Origin: Flavobacterium psychrophilum
Lineage (GTDB): Bacteria; Bacteroidota; Bacteroidia; Flavobacteriales; Flavobacteriaceae
Reading direction: 5' to 3'
Assembly (NCBI GenBank): GCA_945861915.1
Contig: CAMAWK010000006.1
Location: 1-34,334, forward strand
Length of the DNA: 34,334 nt
Below, one piece after another: positions 27,166-34,334 of the stretch. The translations under genes were made by a program, and so were the position numbers. Numbering within the stretch: the stretch's first letter is position 1; every line of letters begins with the position of its first letter. The notes under the pieces were generated by a model. The model saw nothing but the letters and a program-made list of their open reading frames with translations, did not search any database and was not told where the DNA came from.

Positions 27166-27193
27166 AAATATACTATGCATGCATAGTATATTT
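27166..27193. promoter_or_regulatory. Perfect 28-bp palindrome upstream of etfBA, probable operator
   Basis: The left arm AAATATACTATGCA (27166-27179) is exactly complementary to the right arm TGCATAGTATATTT (27180-27193) with no spacer. It lies 48 bp before the etfB start. There is no T run, so it is not a terminator, and a zero-spacer palindrome makes a poor RNA hairpin. This form is typical of a site for a dimeric repressor. The regulator is unknown. Confidence 0.7.
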
Positions 27194-27206
27194 GAAATAT
27201 TTGTTT

Positions 27207-27214
27207 TAACTTTG
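27207..27214 (+). promoter_or_regulatory. Likely -7 element of the etfBA promoter
   Basis: TAACTTTG matches TAnnTTTG and lies 27 bp before the etfB ATG. The -33 position falls inside the right arm of the palindrome, where no well-spaced TTG is present, suggesting the palindrome protein controls polymerase access. A second TAnnTTTG (TATATTTG) sits at 27187-27194, overlapping the palindrome. Confidence 0.45.
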
Positions 27215-27241
27215 TAAAACGAATTTAGAAAAATATTTTTT

Positions 27242-27988
27242 ATGAAAATACTAGTCTGTATCAGTCATGTTCCTGATACCACATCCAAAATCAATTTTAT
27301 CAATAATGATTCCGAGTTTGACACCAATGGAGTGCAATTTGTAATTAATCCAAATGATGAATTTGGCTTAACGCGTGCCATTTGGTTTCAAGAACAACAA
27401 GGAGCAAATGTAACGGTTGTGAATGTTGGAGGTCCTGAAACAGAACCAACTTTAAGAAAAGCATTAGCCATCGGGGCAAACGATGCCATTCGAGTAAATG
27501 CCAATCCAACAGATGGTTTTTTTGTGGCTAAACAACTGGCTGAAGTTATTAAAAACGGACAATATGATGTTATCATTGCTGGTAAAGAATCCTTAGATTA
27601 TAATGGCGGAATGGTTCCTGGAATGTTAGCTGGATTAGTAGGATATAACTTTTTAAATTCGTGTACAAATCTTATTATTGAAGGTAGTTCTGTAACGGCT
27701 ACACGTGAAATTGATGGAGGCAAAGAAACAGTTTCTACCACGTTACCTATTATTATCGGAGGTCAAAAAGGACTCGTAGAAGAAAAAGATTTGCGCATTC
27801 CGAATATGAGAGGAATTATGACAGCAAGAACAAAACCCTTAACAGTAGTTGAACCAACTGCTATTGCTGTTCAGACCAAAGCAGTGAAATTTGAAAAGCC
27901 AGCACCAAAATCGGCAGTGAAATTAGTTTCGGCAGACAATTTAGATGAGTTAATTAGTTTATTACACAACGAAGCGAAGGTGATTTAA
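27242..27988 (+). CDS. etfB: Electron transfer flavoprotein beta subunit
   Basis: The 248-residue protein matches EtfB, which with EtfA forms the soluble FAD/AMP heterodimer that takes electrons from acyl-CoA and related dehydrogenases. Family features: MKILVCISHVPDTTSKI at the start, FVINPNDEFGLTRAI, VTVVNVGG, LRKALAIGANDAIRVN, the IIAGKESLDYNGG-x-VPGMLAG segment, and the ETF-beta signature region VTATREIDGGKETVSTTLPIIIGGQKGL followed by LRIPNMRGIMTAR. Its length and lack of a bifurcation-type FAD motif suggest ordinary (non-bifurcating) ETF, though that is inferred. etfA follows 92 bp downstream. It is probably controlled by the palindrome upstream. Confidence 0.95.
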   Translation: MKILVCISHVPDTTSKINFINNDSEFDTNGVQFVINPNDEFGLTRAIWFQEQQGANVTVVNVGGPETEPTLRKALAIGANDAIRVNANPTDGFFVAKQLAEVIKNGQYDVIIAGKESLDYNGGMVPGMLAGLVGYNFLNSCTNLIIEGSSVTATREIDGGKETVSTTLPIIIGGQKGLVEEKDLRIPNMRGIMTARTKPLTVVEPTAIAVQTKAVKFEKPAPKSAVKLVSADNLDELISLLHNEAKVI

Positions 27989-28080
27989 TAATTATTATAA
28001 ATTTCAAATTATAAATTTTAAATTCTTGTATTAGACTTTTTCATTTATAATTCAAAATTCAAAATTTAAAACAGAAAAAA

Positions 28081-29049
28081 ATGTCAATATTAATATACGC
28101 AGAATCATCTGAAGGAAAATTTAAAAAAGTAGCTTTCGAATTGGCTTCGTATGCAAAAAAAGTAGCCGAGTCATTAGGAACGACCGTAACGGCTGTAACT
28201 ATAAATGTTTCAGATGTTTCTGAATTATCAAATTACGGAGTGGATAAAGTGTTGATAGTAACTAATGACAAATTAGCTAGCTTTTCAGCAAAAGCGTATG
28301 CAGAAGTAATCAAACAAGCAGCACAAAAAGAAGGTTCGAAAGTAGTTTTACTATCTTCAACTACAGATAGTATTTATCTTTCTTCTTTTGTAGCGGTTGG
28401 TTTGGAAGCCGGATTTGCCTCAAATGTGGTTGGATTGCCATTATCAACTTCTCCTTTTCAAGTACGAAGAACTGCTTTTTCAAACAAAGCTTTCAATATT
28501 ACAGAAATCAATACTGATATTAAAATATTGGGGTTGGCTAAAAACTCATACGGTATTTTCGAAAGTCCTTCGACTTTATCTCAAGAGGATTTTAGTCCAA
28601 GTATCCAAGAATCTGATTTTGGTCTAAAAGTTACATCTACCGAAAAAGGCTCAGGAAAAGTATCTATAGCCGATGCTGAGGTGGTGGTGTCAGCTGGTCG
28701 AGGTTTAAAAGGACCAGAAAATTGGGGGATGATTGAAGAATTGGCGGATGTTATGGGAGCTGCAACTGCTTGTTCCAAACCCGTTTCTGATTTAGGTTGG
28801 AGACCTCACGGCGAGCATGTTGGACAAACCGGAAAGCCAGTAGCTACGAATTTGTATATAGCCATCGGAATATCGGGAGCTATTCAGCATATTGCAGGAA
28901 TTAACTCTTCTAAAGTAAAAGTAGTCATCAATGCCGATGCCGATGCGCCTTTTTTCAAAGTAGCCGATTATGGTGTCGTGGGTGATGCTTTTGAAATTGT
29001 ACCTCAACTAATAGAAAAAATGAAAGCGTTCAAAGTGCAAAACACATAA
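28081..29049 (+). CDS. etfA: Electron transfer flavoprotein alpha subunit
   Basis: The 322-residue protein is full length for EtfA. The N-terminal domain (about 1-190) pairs with EtfB. The C-terminal FAD domain shows VVSAGRGLKGPENWG, ATACSKPVSDLGWRPHGEHVGQTGK, YIAIGISGAIQHIAGI, VVINADADAPFFKVADYG and VGDAFEIVPQL, all typical FAD-contacting segments. It transfers electrons from dehydrogenases toward the menaquinone pool via ETF-quinone oxidoreductase (family knowledge). The 92-bp gap after etfB is A/T-only low complexity with a weak AT inverted repeat and no clear promoter. A strong terminator follows. Confidence 0.96.
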   Translation: MSILIYAESSEGKFKKVAFELASYAKKVAESLGTTVTAVTINVSDVSELSNYGVDKVLIVTNDKLASFSAKAYAEVIKQAAQKEGSKVVLLSSTTDSIYLSSFVAVGLEAGFASNVVGLPLSTSPFQVRRTAFSNKAFNITEINTDIKILGLAKNSYGIFESPSTLSQEDFSPSIQESDFGLKVTSTEKGSGKVSIADAEVVVSAGRGLKGPENWGMIEELADVMGAATACSKPVSDLGWRPHGEHVGQTGKPVATNLYIAIGISGAIQHIAGINSSKVKVVINADADAPFFKVADYGVVGDAFEIVPQLIEKMKAFKVQNT

Positions 29050-29068
29050 AATTTCAAAAATCAAAAAG

Positions 29069-29118
29069 CAAAATCCAAATATTGATAATTAATTATTAGT
29101 ATTTGGATTTTGTTTTTT
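29069..29118 (+). terminator. Terminator of etfBA
   Basis: A perfect 13-bp stem CAAAATCCAAATA / TATTTGGATTTTG (29069-29081 and 29100-29112) with an 18-nt AT loop is followed by six T, 19 bp after the etfA stop. Confidence 0.88.
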
Positions 29119-29135
29119 GGTGATTTAAAAATTTT

Positions 29136-29162
29136 TTGAAGCCAAAAGTTTTTGTTACTTTG
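29136..29162 (+). promoter_or_regulatory. Tentative promoter for the bifunctional nuclease gene
   Basis: TTG at 29136-29138, a 16-nt spacer and TTACTTTG at 29155-29162 (one mismatch to TAnnTTTG, followed by C as often seen). It would give a leader of about 90 nt. Confidence 0.3.
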
Positions 29163-29256
29163 CGGTATTAGTTTGAAGTTTATATGAAAAGTATAACTTC
29201 TTAAAAAAAATTCTGTTTTAGTTGTAAAACTAAAATTTAAAGTCTGCAATCTAAAA

Positions 29257-29880
29257 ATGAGCTTAGTTAAATTATCCATAAAAGGCATTTCCTACAGTCA
29301 AACTCAAAACGGAGCTTATGCTTTAATCTTGAACGAAGTTGATGGCGAAAGAAAGTTGCCCATAGTAATTGGAGCCTTTGAAGCCCAATCTATTGCTATT
29401 GCTTTAGAAAAAGAGATAAAACCACCACGTCCTTTAACACACGATTTGTTCAAAAATTTTGCCGAACGCTTTGATATTGTAGTCAAGCAAGTCATTATTC
29501 ACAAGTTGGTTGATGGCGTTTTTTATTCGAGTATTATTTGCGAAAGAGATAAAATCGAAGAAATAATTGACGCAAGAACATCCGATGCTATAGCACTAGC
29601 CTTGCGATTTAATGCCTCTATTTTTACTTATAAAAATATATTGGATAAAGCCGGAATTTATTTGAATAATAATTCCATTGAAACTGATAAAGACTCTCAA
29701 GAAATAGACGATATTCTTTCTAATCCTGAAACTTTTGGTCAACAAGAAGAAAGTAATACCGCTGGCGAAACCTATTCAAAACAATCTTTAGAAGAATTAA
29801 TCGAACTATTGGATCAAGCGGTTGTTCAAGAAGATTATGAAAAAGCAGCCAAAATTAGAGACGAGATTTCGAAGAGATAG
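29257..29880 (+). CDS. Bifunctional nuclease family (DUF151) protein with UVR motif
   Basis: The 207-residue protein has a BFN/DUF151 domain at residues about 1-135 (GERKLPIVIGAFEAQSIAIALE, RPLTHDLFKNFAERF, IDARTSDAIALALRFNASIF) and a UVR (UvrB/UvrC-type) helical hairpin at about 172-206 (LEELIELLDQAVVQEDYEKA, AAKIRDEIS). A linker of charged residues joins them. Some plant and bacterial BFN-domain proteins have reported DNase and RNase activity, and the UVR motif mediates protein contacts in repair and stress proteins. The physiological role in Bacteroidota is not known to me. It lies upstream of thyA with a 125-bp gap, so co-transcription is possible but unproven. Confidence 0.9.
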   Translation: MSLVKLSIKGISYSQTQNGAYALILNEVDGERKLPIVIGAFEAQSIAIALEKEIKPPRPLTHDLFKNFAERFDIVVKQVIIHKLVDGVFYSSIICERDKIEEIIDARTSDAIALALRFNASIFTYKNILDKAGIYLNNNSIETDKDSQEIDDILSNPETFGQQEESNTAGETYSKQSLEELIELLDQAVVQEDYEKAAKIRDEISKR

Positions 29881-29966
29881 TTTGCAGATTTCAGATAGCA
29901 GAGGGCAGGCAGCAAAAAAACAATCTTTTCAATATTTATTATCGCCTGTTGAAGTTTGAAGTTCTA

Positions 29967-30000
29967 AAACTTTAAACTTTTAAACTTTAAACTTTTAAAC
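29967..30000 (+). repeat. Duplicated 15-bp unit before thyA
   Basis: AAACTTTAAACTTTT occurs twice in perfect tandem (29967-29981 and 29982-29996), followed by AAAC. It ends 5 bp before the thyA start codon and lies across the region where its ribosome-binding site would be. Confidence 0.85.
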
Positions 30001-30005
30001 CAAAA

Positions 30006-30830
30006 ATGAAACAATACCTAGACTTAGTAAAACACGTTTTAGAAAACGGAAATCAAAAAGGAGACCGAACCGGAACAGGAACAAAAAGTGTATTTGGATA
30101 CCAAATGCGATTTGATTTAGCCGAAGGTTTTCCGATGGTGACTACCAAGAAATTGCACCTAAAGTCTATTATTCACGAATTGTTATGGTTTTTGAAGGGA
30201 GAAACCAATATAAAATATTTGCAAGAAAACGGAGTGAAAATTTGGGATGCTTGGGCAGATGAAAACGGAGATTTAGGACCCGTTTACGGACACCAATGGC
30301 GCAACTGGAATAGTGAAGAAATAGATCAAATTCAAGAATTAATTCAAGAATTAAAAACCAATCCGAACAGCAGACGACTATTAGTCTCTGCTTGGAATCC
30401 GAGTGTGTTGCCTGATACTTCAAAAAGTTTTGCCGAAAATGTTGCCAATAACAAAGCAGCATTGCCTCCTTGTCATGCATTTTTTCAGTTTTATGTATCC
30501 GACAATAAATTATCTTGTCAGTTATACCAGCGTAGTGCTGACATATTTTTGGGTGTTCCTTTTAATATTGCTTCGTATGCTTTGTTGACTATGATGATTG
30601 CACAAGTTTGCAATTTAGAATTGGGCGAATTCATTCACACTTTTGGTGATGCCCATATCTACAACAACCATTTTGAACAAATCGAGTTGCAATTATCGCG
30701 TGAACCCAAATCATTACCTAAAATGATACTGAATCCAGCCATTAAAAACATATTCGATTTTACCTACCAAGATTTTGAACTAGTAGGCTACGAACCACAC
30801 GAAACTATAAAAGGAAGTGTTGCAGTTTAG
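30006..30830 (+). CDS. thyA: Thymidylate synthase
   Basis: The 274-residue protein converts dUMP to dTMP using methylene-tetrahydrofolate, yielding dihydrofolate. Conserved parts: [15 protein letters not shown], the phosphate-binding [11 protein letters not shown] (Arg21), [34 protein letters not shown], the active-site loop [13 protein letters not shown] with nucleophile Cys156, [22 protein letters not shown], and GDAHIYNNH. Length is that of the usual ThyA. folA, whose product recycles the dihydrofolate made here, lies about 940 bp downstream but in another transcription unit. A strong bidirectional terminator follows. Confidence 0.98.
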   Translation: MKQYLDLVKHVLENGNQKGDRTGTGTKSVFGYQMRFDLAEGFPMVTTKKLHLKSIIHELLWFLKGETNIKYLQENGVKIWDAWADENGDLGPVYGHQWRNWNSEEIDQIQELIQELKTNPNSRRLLVSAWNPSVLPDTSKSFAENVANNKAALPPCHAFFQFYVSDNKLSCQLYQRSADIFLGVPFNIASYALLTMMIAQVCNLELGEFIHTFGDAHIYNNHFEQIELQLSREPKSLPKMILNPAIKNIFDFTYQDFELVGYEPHETIKGSVAV

Positions 30831-30860
30831 TAAAAAACTATTCCACAACTCAAAAAAACA

Positions 30861-30886
30861 AAAAATCCGCTGTGAAGCGGATTTTT
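30861..30886. terminator. Bidirectional terminator between thyA and the CBM48 gene
   Basis: A perfect 10-bp stem AAAAATCCGC / GCGGATTTTT (30861-30870 and 30877-30886) around TGTGAA has an A run on one side and a T run on the other, between convergent genes. Confidence 0.92.
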
Positions 30887-30896
30887 TATTTTATAA

Positions 30897-31193
30897 CTAA
30901 ACGTTTATAACGCCATTTTCTGTTCCTGCAAATTCATTCCATTTGAAAGAATCGGCTTCTGGTTCGTTTACGAAATTCCCATCAATTACATACTTAAATT
31001 CATAAGAAGCATCTTTTGGCAATTCGAAAATACCTTTGAAAGTTCCGTTTTTCAATTTTGATAATTCACCAGCAGCTTGATCCCAATTGTTGAATTCTCC
31101 AACAACTGATGCTGTAGTTGCTTCTTTAGCCTCTATTGAAAATGTAACTTTACAAACTGGTTTTGTTTTAACAAATTGTTTTTTTATAGACAT
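30897..31193 (-). CDS. Small CBM48 / isoamylase early-set (AMPK glycogen-binding-like) domain protein
   Basis: The 98-residue soluble protein consists almost entirely of one Ig-like carbohydrate-binding module family 48 domain: VCKVTFSIEAKEATTASVVGEF, then NNWDQAAGELSKLKNG, FKGIFELPKDASYEFKYVIDG and WNEFAGTENGVINV. In this family the conserved Trp and the YEFKYVIDG strand contact alpha-glucans. No catalytic domain is attached. The start is placed at the ATG at 31191-31193, not the upstream in-frame CAT complement at 31250, because that longer form would begin inside the promoter and the extra 19 residues are unlike the family. Function is not known. It may bind glycogen or act as a regulator of a partner enzyme (inferred). 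Confidence 0.85.
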   Translation of the reverse strand: MSIKKQFVKTKPVCKVTFSIEAKEATTASVVGEFNNWDQAAGELSKLKNGTFKGIFELPKDASYEFKYVIDGNFVNEPEADSFKWNEFAGTENGVINV

Positions 31194-31220
31194 AACTATT
31201 TCATTTTTAGAATTATGGGG

Positions 31221-31250
31221 CAAAGAAAACAAATTCTTTTGGATATGCAA
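31221..31250 (-). promoter_or_regulatory. Promoter of the CBM48 gene
   Basis: On the minus strand TTG (31248-31250), a 19-nt spacer and TTTCTTTG (31221-31228, one mismatch to TAnnTTTG, followed by CC). The start site would be near 31215, so translation must begin at 31193 or later. Confidence 0.45.
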
Positions 31251-31428
31251 TAGTAGACCTTAAGTTTTAGCGATATGACGTGATTTTTGGTAAAATTTAA
31301 TTGTGTGTGAAAAAATATCAGTTATTTTTTAGTATATCAAAACATATAAAACGTTTTCTTGTTGAATAATGTAAGAACAAAAACAGTAAGATTTCGAAAT
31401 AATTTTTATCTTTAAACAAAAAAAATAG

Positions 31429-31770
31429 ATGGAAAAAGAGCAACATGAACTGTATGAGTATGCTCGAAAGAGAATAAAACAGAAAAAAATGTTGTATTTT
31501 CATTTCGTTTTTTTTGTTTTAGGAAGTCTATTTCTGTTTATCGCCAATCATTTTCAGGCTTTTGGTTTTACTTCCAATTGGTCAATCTGGGTAATTACAC
31601 TTTGGGTATTTTTGTTTCTACTTCATTTTATAAAAGTGTTTATCACCAATCGGTTTATGAATAAAAATTGGGAAAGAGATCAAATAAATCGTTTGGTTGC
31701 TTTACAAGAACAAAAAATAGCTGAATTCCAAACACAAATAGACAAAGAAACAAATTTAAATAAGCAGTAA
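31429..31770 (+). CDS. 2TM-domain membrane protein
   Basis: The 113-residue protein fits the 2TM family. It has an amphipathic charged N-terminus (MEKEQHELYEYARKRIKQKK), two membrane helices (about 22-40 and 51-72) joined by a short Trp-containing loop (SNWSIW), a juxtamembrane basic patch (FITNRFMNKNWERDQI), and a charged, coiled-coil-like C-terminal helix (about 83-108). The same domain also appears fused to LytTR-type regulators and histidine kinases in Bacteroidota, but here it stands alone. Function unknown. It lies 2 bp upstream of folA, so the two are almost certainly co-transcribed. Confidence 0.85.
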   Translation: MEKEQHELYEYARKRIKQKKMLYFHFVFFVLGSLFLFIANHFQAFGFTSNWSIWVITLWVFLFLLHFIKVFITNRFMNKNWERDQINRLVALQEQKIAEFQTQIDKETNLNKQ

Positions 31771-31772
31771 AA

Positions 31773-32258
31773 ATGATTATTCTAATCGCGGCTGTTGCCG
31801 AAAATAATGCACTTGGAAAAAACAATGATTTGCTTTGGCATTTGCCAAACGACTTTAAACACTTTAAGGAAACGACTTCGGGACATTATATAATTATGGG
31901 GAGAAAAACGTTTGAGAGTTTCCCAAAACCGTTACCCAATAGAACACACGTAATTATTACACGTCAAAATGATTATCAATATGAAGGCTGCCTAGTAGTT
32001 CAAAATTTAGAGCAAGCCATTGCAGTTTGCCCCAAAAACGAGGATATTTATATTATAGGTGGCGGTCAAATTTATCAACAATCTATTTCGTTTGCAGACC
32101 AGCTCGATATTACTCGGGTGCATCATACTTTTGATGCCGATGTTTTTTTTCCTGAAATAGATTTAGAACTATGGGAATTAACAGCTGAGACTTTTCACTC
32201 CAAAGATGAAAAACACCTTTTTGATTATTCTTTTCAAACCTATGTTAGAAAAAAATAA
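31773..32258 (+). CDS. folA: Dihydrofolate reductase
   Basis: The 161-residue protein reduces dihydrofolate to tetrahydrofolate with NADPH. Recognisable parts are [30 protein letters not shown] (folate pocket with Trp and the active-site Asp26), [41 protein letters not shown] (cofactor-binding Gly motif), and the C-terminal [14 protein letters not shown] strand. It has the single-domain chromosomal FolA length. It follows the 2TM gene by 2 bp and precedes ubiE by 35 bp. It complements thyA upstream by restoring the folate cofactor. Confidence 0.97.
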   Translation: MIILIAAVAENNALGKNNDLLWHLPNDFKHFKETTSGHYIIMGRKTFESFPKPLPNRTHVIITRQNDYQYEGCLVVQNLEQAIAVCPKNEDIYIIGGGQIYQQSISFADQLDITRVHHTFDADVFFPEIDLELWELTAETFHSKDEKHLFDYSFQTYVRKK

Positions 32259-32269
32259 AAAATCTAAGT

Positions 32270-32277
32270 TACCTTTG
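32270..32277 (+). promoter_or_regulatory. Possible internal -7 element before ubiE
   Basis: TACCTTTG, followed by C, matches TAnnTTTG and is 16 bp before the ubiE ATG. No TTG lies at the right distance upstream, so an internal promoter is only possible. Confidence 0.25.
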
Positions 32278-32293
32278 CTGTAAATTTATAAAA

Positions 32294-33025
32294 ATGTCAA
32301 AAAACATAACGCCCTACAAAAACTCAACTCTCAGCAAAAAAGAGCAAATCGCTCAAATGTTCGATACTATTTCTGGGAATTATGATCATTTAAACCGTGT
32401 AATTTCTTTTGGAATAGACGTTAAATGGCGCAAAAAAGTACTCCAAATTGTTGCTAAATCAAAACCAGAAATTATTCTTGATATTGCAACTGGAACAGGC
32501 GATTTGGCTATTTTATTAACAGAAACTAAAGCACAAAAAATAATTGGGCTCGATATTTCGGCTGGAATGCTCGAAGTGGGAAAAACAAAAATTACCAACA
32601 AAAATCTTTCTAGTACCATAGATATGGTTTTGGCAGATTCAGAAAATATGCCTTTTGAGGATAATTATTTTGATGCGATTACGGTAGCTTTTGGCATTCG
32701 AAATTTTGAAAATTTAGAGAAAGGATTAGCAGAAATTCTTAGAGTTTTAAAGCCGAATGGCGTTTTTGTAATTCTTGAAACTTCTGTTCCAGACAAAACA
32801 CCTTACAAACAAGGCTATACATTTTACAGTAAAAACATTTTGCCTTTAATAGGGAAAATTTTCTCTAAAGACACTGTAGCTTACGGCTATCTTTCGGAAT
32901 CGGCTGCTGCTTTTCCATATGGCGAAGCGTTAAACAATATTTTAAAGAAAACTGGGTTTATAGATGTAGTAGCGATGCCTCAAACTTTTGGAGTGGCTAC
33001 TATTTATTCAGCTTCTAAAAAATAG
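32294..33025 (+). CDS. ubiE: Demethylmenaquinone methyltransferase (UbiE/MenG)
   Basis: The 243-residue SAM-dependent enzyme carries out the final C-methylation of menaquinone, the main respiratory quinone of Bacteroidota. It has the family start ([34 protein letters not shown]), SAM motif [16 protein letters not shown] (about 60-74), the motif II region [20 protein letters not shown], and [14 protein letters not shown]. The conserved ending [16 protein letters not shown] is also present. As ubiquinone is not expected in this phylum, menG is the more exact functional name. It sits 10 bp upstream of porT, a pairing also recalled from other Bacteroidota genomes. Confidence 0.97.
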   Translation: MSKNITPYKNSTLSKKEQIAQMFDTISGNYDHLNRVISFGIDVKWRKKVLQIVAKSKPEIILDIATGTGDLAILLTETKAQKIIGLDISAGMLEVGKTKITNKNLSSTIDMVLADSENMPFEDNYFDAITVAFGIRNFENLEKGLAEILRVLKPNGVFVILETSVPDKTPYKQGYTFYSKNILPLIGKIFSKDTVAYGYLSESAAAFPYGEALNNILKKTGFIDVVAMPQTFGVATIYSASKK

Positions 33026-33035
33026 TTGACCTAGC

Positions 33036-33755
33036 ATGAAAAAAATAATAGTCCTATTTATCTTGACCTTGACTATAAAAGGACATTCCCAATTTACTAA
33101 AAGTATGTTTAGTAAAGATCCTATTATTAATTTGGAGAATTTTCAAAAGCAAAGGGTTTATTTTGGCTTTTTTCTTGGTTTTAATTCCTACGATTTTAAA
33201 ATTGATTATAAAAAACTTATCGAAGATATTGAAGTTAAGCAAAGTACAGGTTTTAATGTCGGATTAGTTGCCGATTTAAAACTTCAGGAATATATAAACC
33301 TACGATTTGAACCAGGTTTGTATTACACTCAAAGGAATTTCTTTTACCCAACTAGCTATTTTGCAACTACGCCAACGCCATCAAATAAACTCAGAGAAGT
33401 AAATAGTACTTATATTCATTTTCCGTTATTGCTAAAATTTTCATCAAAAAGAACGGGGAATATTCGTCCTTACATTTTGGGTGGAGTTTCGACTACCTTG
33501 AATTTATCAAGTAATTCTAAATCAAAAGATGATAATGAACAACAAGTTTTCCGAGTTAATACATGGACAAATAACTACGAATTAGGTATTGGAATTGATC
33601 TTTTTTCAGAATATTTTATTTTTTCACCTTCTATTCGTGGTGTTTTTGGACTCAAAGATGAGTTAATTCGAGACAATGACCCCAATAGTCCTTGGACTGG
33701 AAATATAGAATCAATAAAATCGAGAGCTGTTTTTATCAATTTTACTTTTCATTAA
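33036..33755 (+). CDS. porT: T9SS outer-membrane protein PorT/SprT
   Basis: The 239-residue protein has a signal peptide (MKKIIVLFILTLTIKGHSQ) and an eight-strand-like outer-membrane beta-barrel pattern. Family features are QKQRVYFGFFLGFNSYDFKI, the LKLQEYINLRFEPGLYYTQRNF segment, STYIHFPLLLKFSSKR, RPYILGGVS and a last strand RAVFINFTFH. PorT (SprT in F. johnsoniae) is required for type IX secretion and gliding, with an exact role still unclear. The position right after ubiE supports the assignment over generic PorT-family barrels. With sprA and the remB-like gene it makes the third core motility/secretion gene in this window, though at a separate locus. Confidence 0.92.
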   Translation: MKKIIVLFILTLTIKGHSQFTKSMFSKDPIINLENFQKQRVYFGFFLGFNSYDFKIDYKKLIEDIEVKQSTGFNVGLVADLKLQEYINLRFEPGLYYTQRNFFYPTSYFATTPTPSNKLREVNSTYIHFPLLLKFSSKRTGNIRPYILGGVSTTLNLSSNSKSKDDNEQQVFRVNTWTNNYELGIGIDLFSEYFIFSPSIRGVFGLKDELIRDNDPNSPWTGNIESIKSRAVFINFTFH

Positions 33756-33791
33756 AAGAAATTAAATCGCAAAGAGTTCAAAGGATTCTTT

Positions 33792-34334
33792 TTAATTCAA
33801 TCTGCGAAACTCACTTAAAACAATTGCTGTAGCGGTTGCAGCGTTCAAACTTTCTGTTTTTTGTAAAGAACCAAAACGAGGAATAGTTAGTCTATTGGTG
33901 ATTATTTTTTCTAATTCTGGGGAAATTCCATTGGCTTCGTTGCCAATAATGATGATTCCTTCTTGAGGTAATTTTGTTTTGTAAATATTATCTCCGTCCA
34001 TAAAAGTACCAAAAACGGGTAATTTTGTATTTGTTATATAACTTTCTAAATCTTCATAACTGACATTCACTCTCGATATTGAACCCATAGTCGCTTGCAC
34101 TACTTTTGGATTATAAATATCTACAGCATCTTTAGAACATACGATTTGATTGATTCCAAACCAATCACACAAACGCAAAATAGTTCCTAAATTGCCAGGA
34201 TCGCGAACAGCATCAAGGGCGAGAATAATTCCAGACTCTTCGATTGTTCTGTCTTTTGGAATTTTAAAAACGGCCAAACAAGTATTTGCAGTGGCTAAAG
34301 CACTTATTTTATTTAAATCGGTTTCTGAAATTAC
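33792..34334 (-). CDS. TrmH/SpoU-family RNA 2'-O-methyltransferase (5' partial)
   Basis: About 181 residues are visible. The frame stays open to the right window edge, so the N-terminus (usually a substrate-binding domain, total about 240-270 residues) is missing. All three SPOUT motifs are present: ALDAVRDPGNLGTILRLCDWFG, GIIIIGNEANGIS, and IPRFGSLQKTESLNAATATAI. These form the trefoil knot that binds SAM and methylates ribose in rRNA or tRNA. The exact target cannot be told from sequence. A TTG at 34277 could be read as a start but is internal. It converges on porT with only 36 bp between. Confidence 0.93.
   Translation of the reverse strand, partial: VISETDLNKISALATANTCLAVFKIPKDRTIEESGIILALDAVRDPGNLGTILRLCDWFGINQIVCSKDAVDIYNPKVVQATMGSISRVNVSYEDLESYITNTKLPVFGTFMDGDNIYKTKLPQEGIIIIGNEANGISPELEKIITNRLTIPRFGSLQKTESLNAATATAIVLSEFRRLN

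Noticed and set aside
28007..28052. 10-bp A/T-only inverted repeat between etfB and etfA
   Set aside because: The stem is all A/T with a 26-nt loop in low-complexity DNA, so it is expected by chance. No T-tailed terminator is formed.
29967..30000. CRISPR-like or phage attachment repeat
   Set aside because: Two adjacent AT-only 15-bp units without spacers, and no integrase or cas gene nearby.
30169..30480. Minus-strand open frame of 103 codons inside thyA
   Set aside because: It overlaps the conserved catalytic core of thymidylate synthase and has no recognisable features.
33756..33791. Terminator between convergent porT and the methyltransferase gene
   Set aside because: Only an AAAAGAA/TTCTTTT pairing with a long loop is visible, too weak to call.
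34275..34277. TTG at 34277 as the methyltransferase start
   Set aside because: The same frame continues with sense codons to the window edge, and the family has an N-terminal domain before this point.

Overview
The window looks like chromosomal DNA of a gliding member of the Bacteroidota, most likely Flavobacterium or a close relative. It is AT-rich. Intergenic regions carry the Bacteroidota -33/-7 promoter form (TTG, 17-23 nt, TAnnTTTG) instead of -35/-10 boxes. It encodes SprA, PorT/SprT, a RemB-like protein, a PorP/SprF-family protein and a giant type B C-terminal-domain (CTD) adhesin, which are parts or clients of the type IX secretion system (T9SS) and gliding machinery. No tRNA, rRNA, insertion sequence, phage gene or CRISPR array was seen. 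No gene-free gap exceeds about 290 bp.

Region 1 (1-8330, + strand) is a surface cassette. It has the 3' part of a giant repetitive secreted protein (start lies left of the window), a PorP/SprF-family outer-membrane partner, and a TPR/beta-propeller/OmpA protein resembling PorE, closed by a strong terminator. Region 2 (8447-20061, + strand) has a stand-alone CBS-pair protein, then ruvA directly followed by sprA (the giant T9SS translocon barrel, apparently started at TTG), gcvH, a VanZ-like gene overlapping gcvH, and a remB-like gene. A 15-bp-stem terminator separates it from the next block.

Region 3 (20205-26951, - strand) has the membrane Na+-pumping pyrophosphatase hppA, with an unusual cysteine-rich tail. 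It also has soluble pyrophosphatase ppa, a DUF5686/carboxypeptidase-regulatory-domain outer-membrane protein, and the pyruvate dehydrogenase E1-beta gene. Two junctions here overlap a terminator with the promoter of the next gene.

Region 4 (27242-30830, + strand) has etfB and etfA behind a perfect 28-bp palindrome, then a bifunctional-nuclease/UVR-motif protein and thyA. Region 5 (30897-34334) has a small CBM48 (glycogen-binding-like) protein on the - strand, then a + strand run of a 2TM protein, folA, ubiE/menG and porT/sprT. It ends with a convergent TrmH/SpoU-family RNA methyltransferase cut by the right edge.

Functionally the window interleaves surface export and motility (adhesin, SprF-like, PorE-like, SprA, RemB-like, PorT) with central metabolism: pyrophosphate energetics, pyruvate oxidation, electron-transfer flavoprotein, folate/dTMP synthesis and menaquinone synthesis. 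Most individual genes belong to known families. The points most worth a second look are the etf palindrome, the HppA cysteine tail, the in-frame ruvA-stop-TTG-sprA junction, the mosaic repeats of the adhesin, and the terminator/promoter overlaps.
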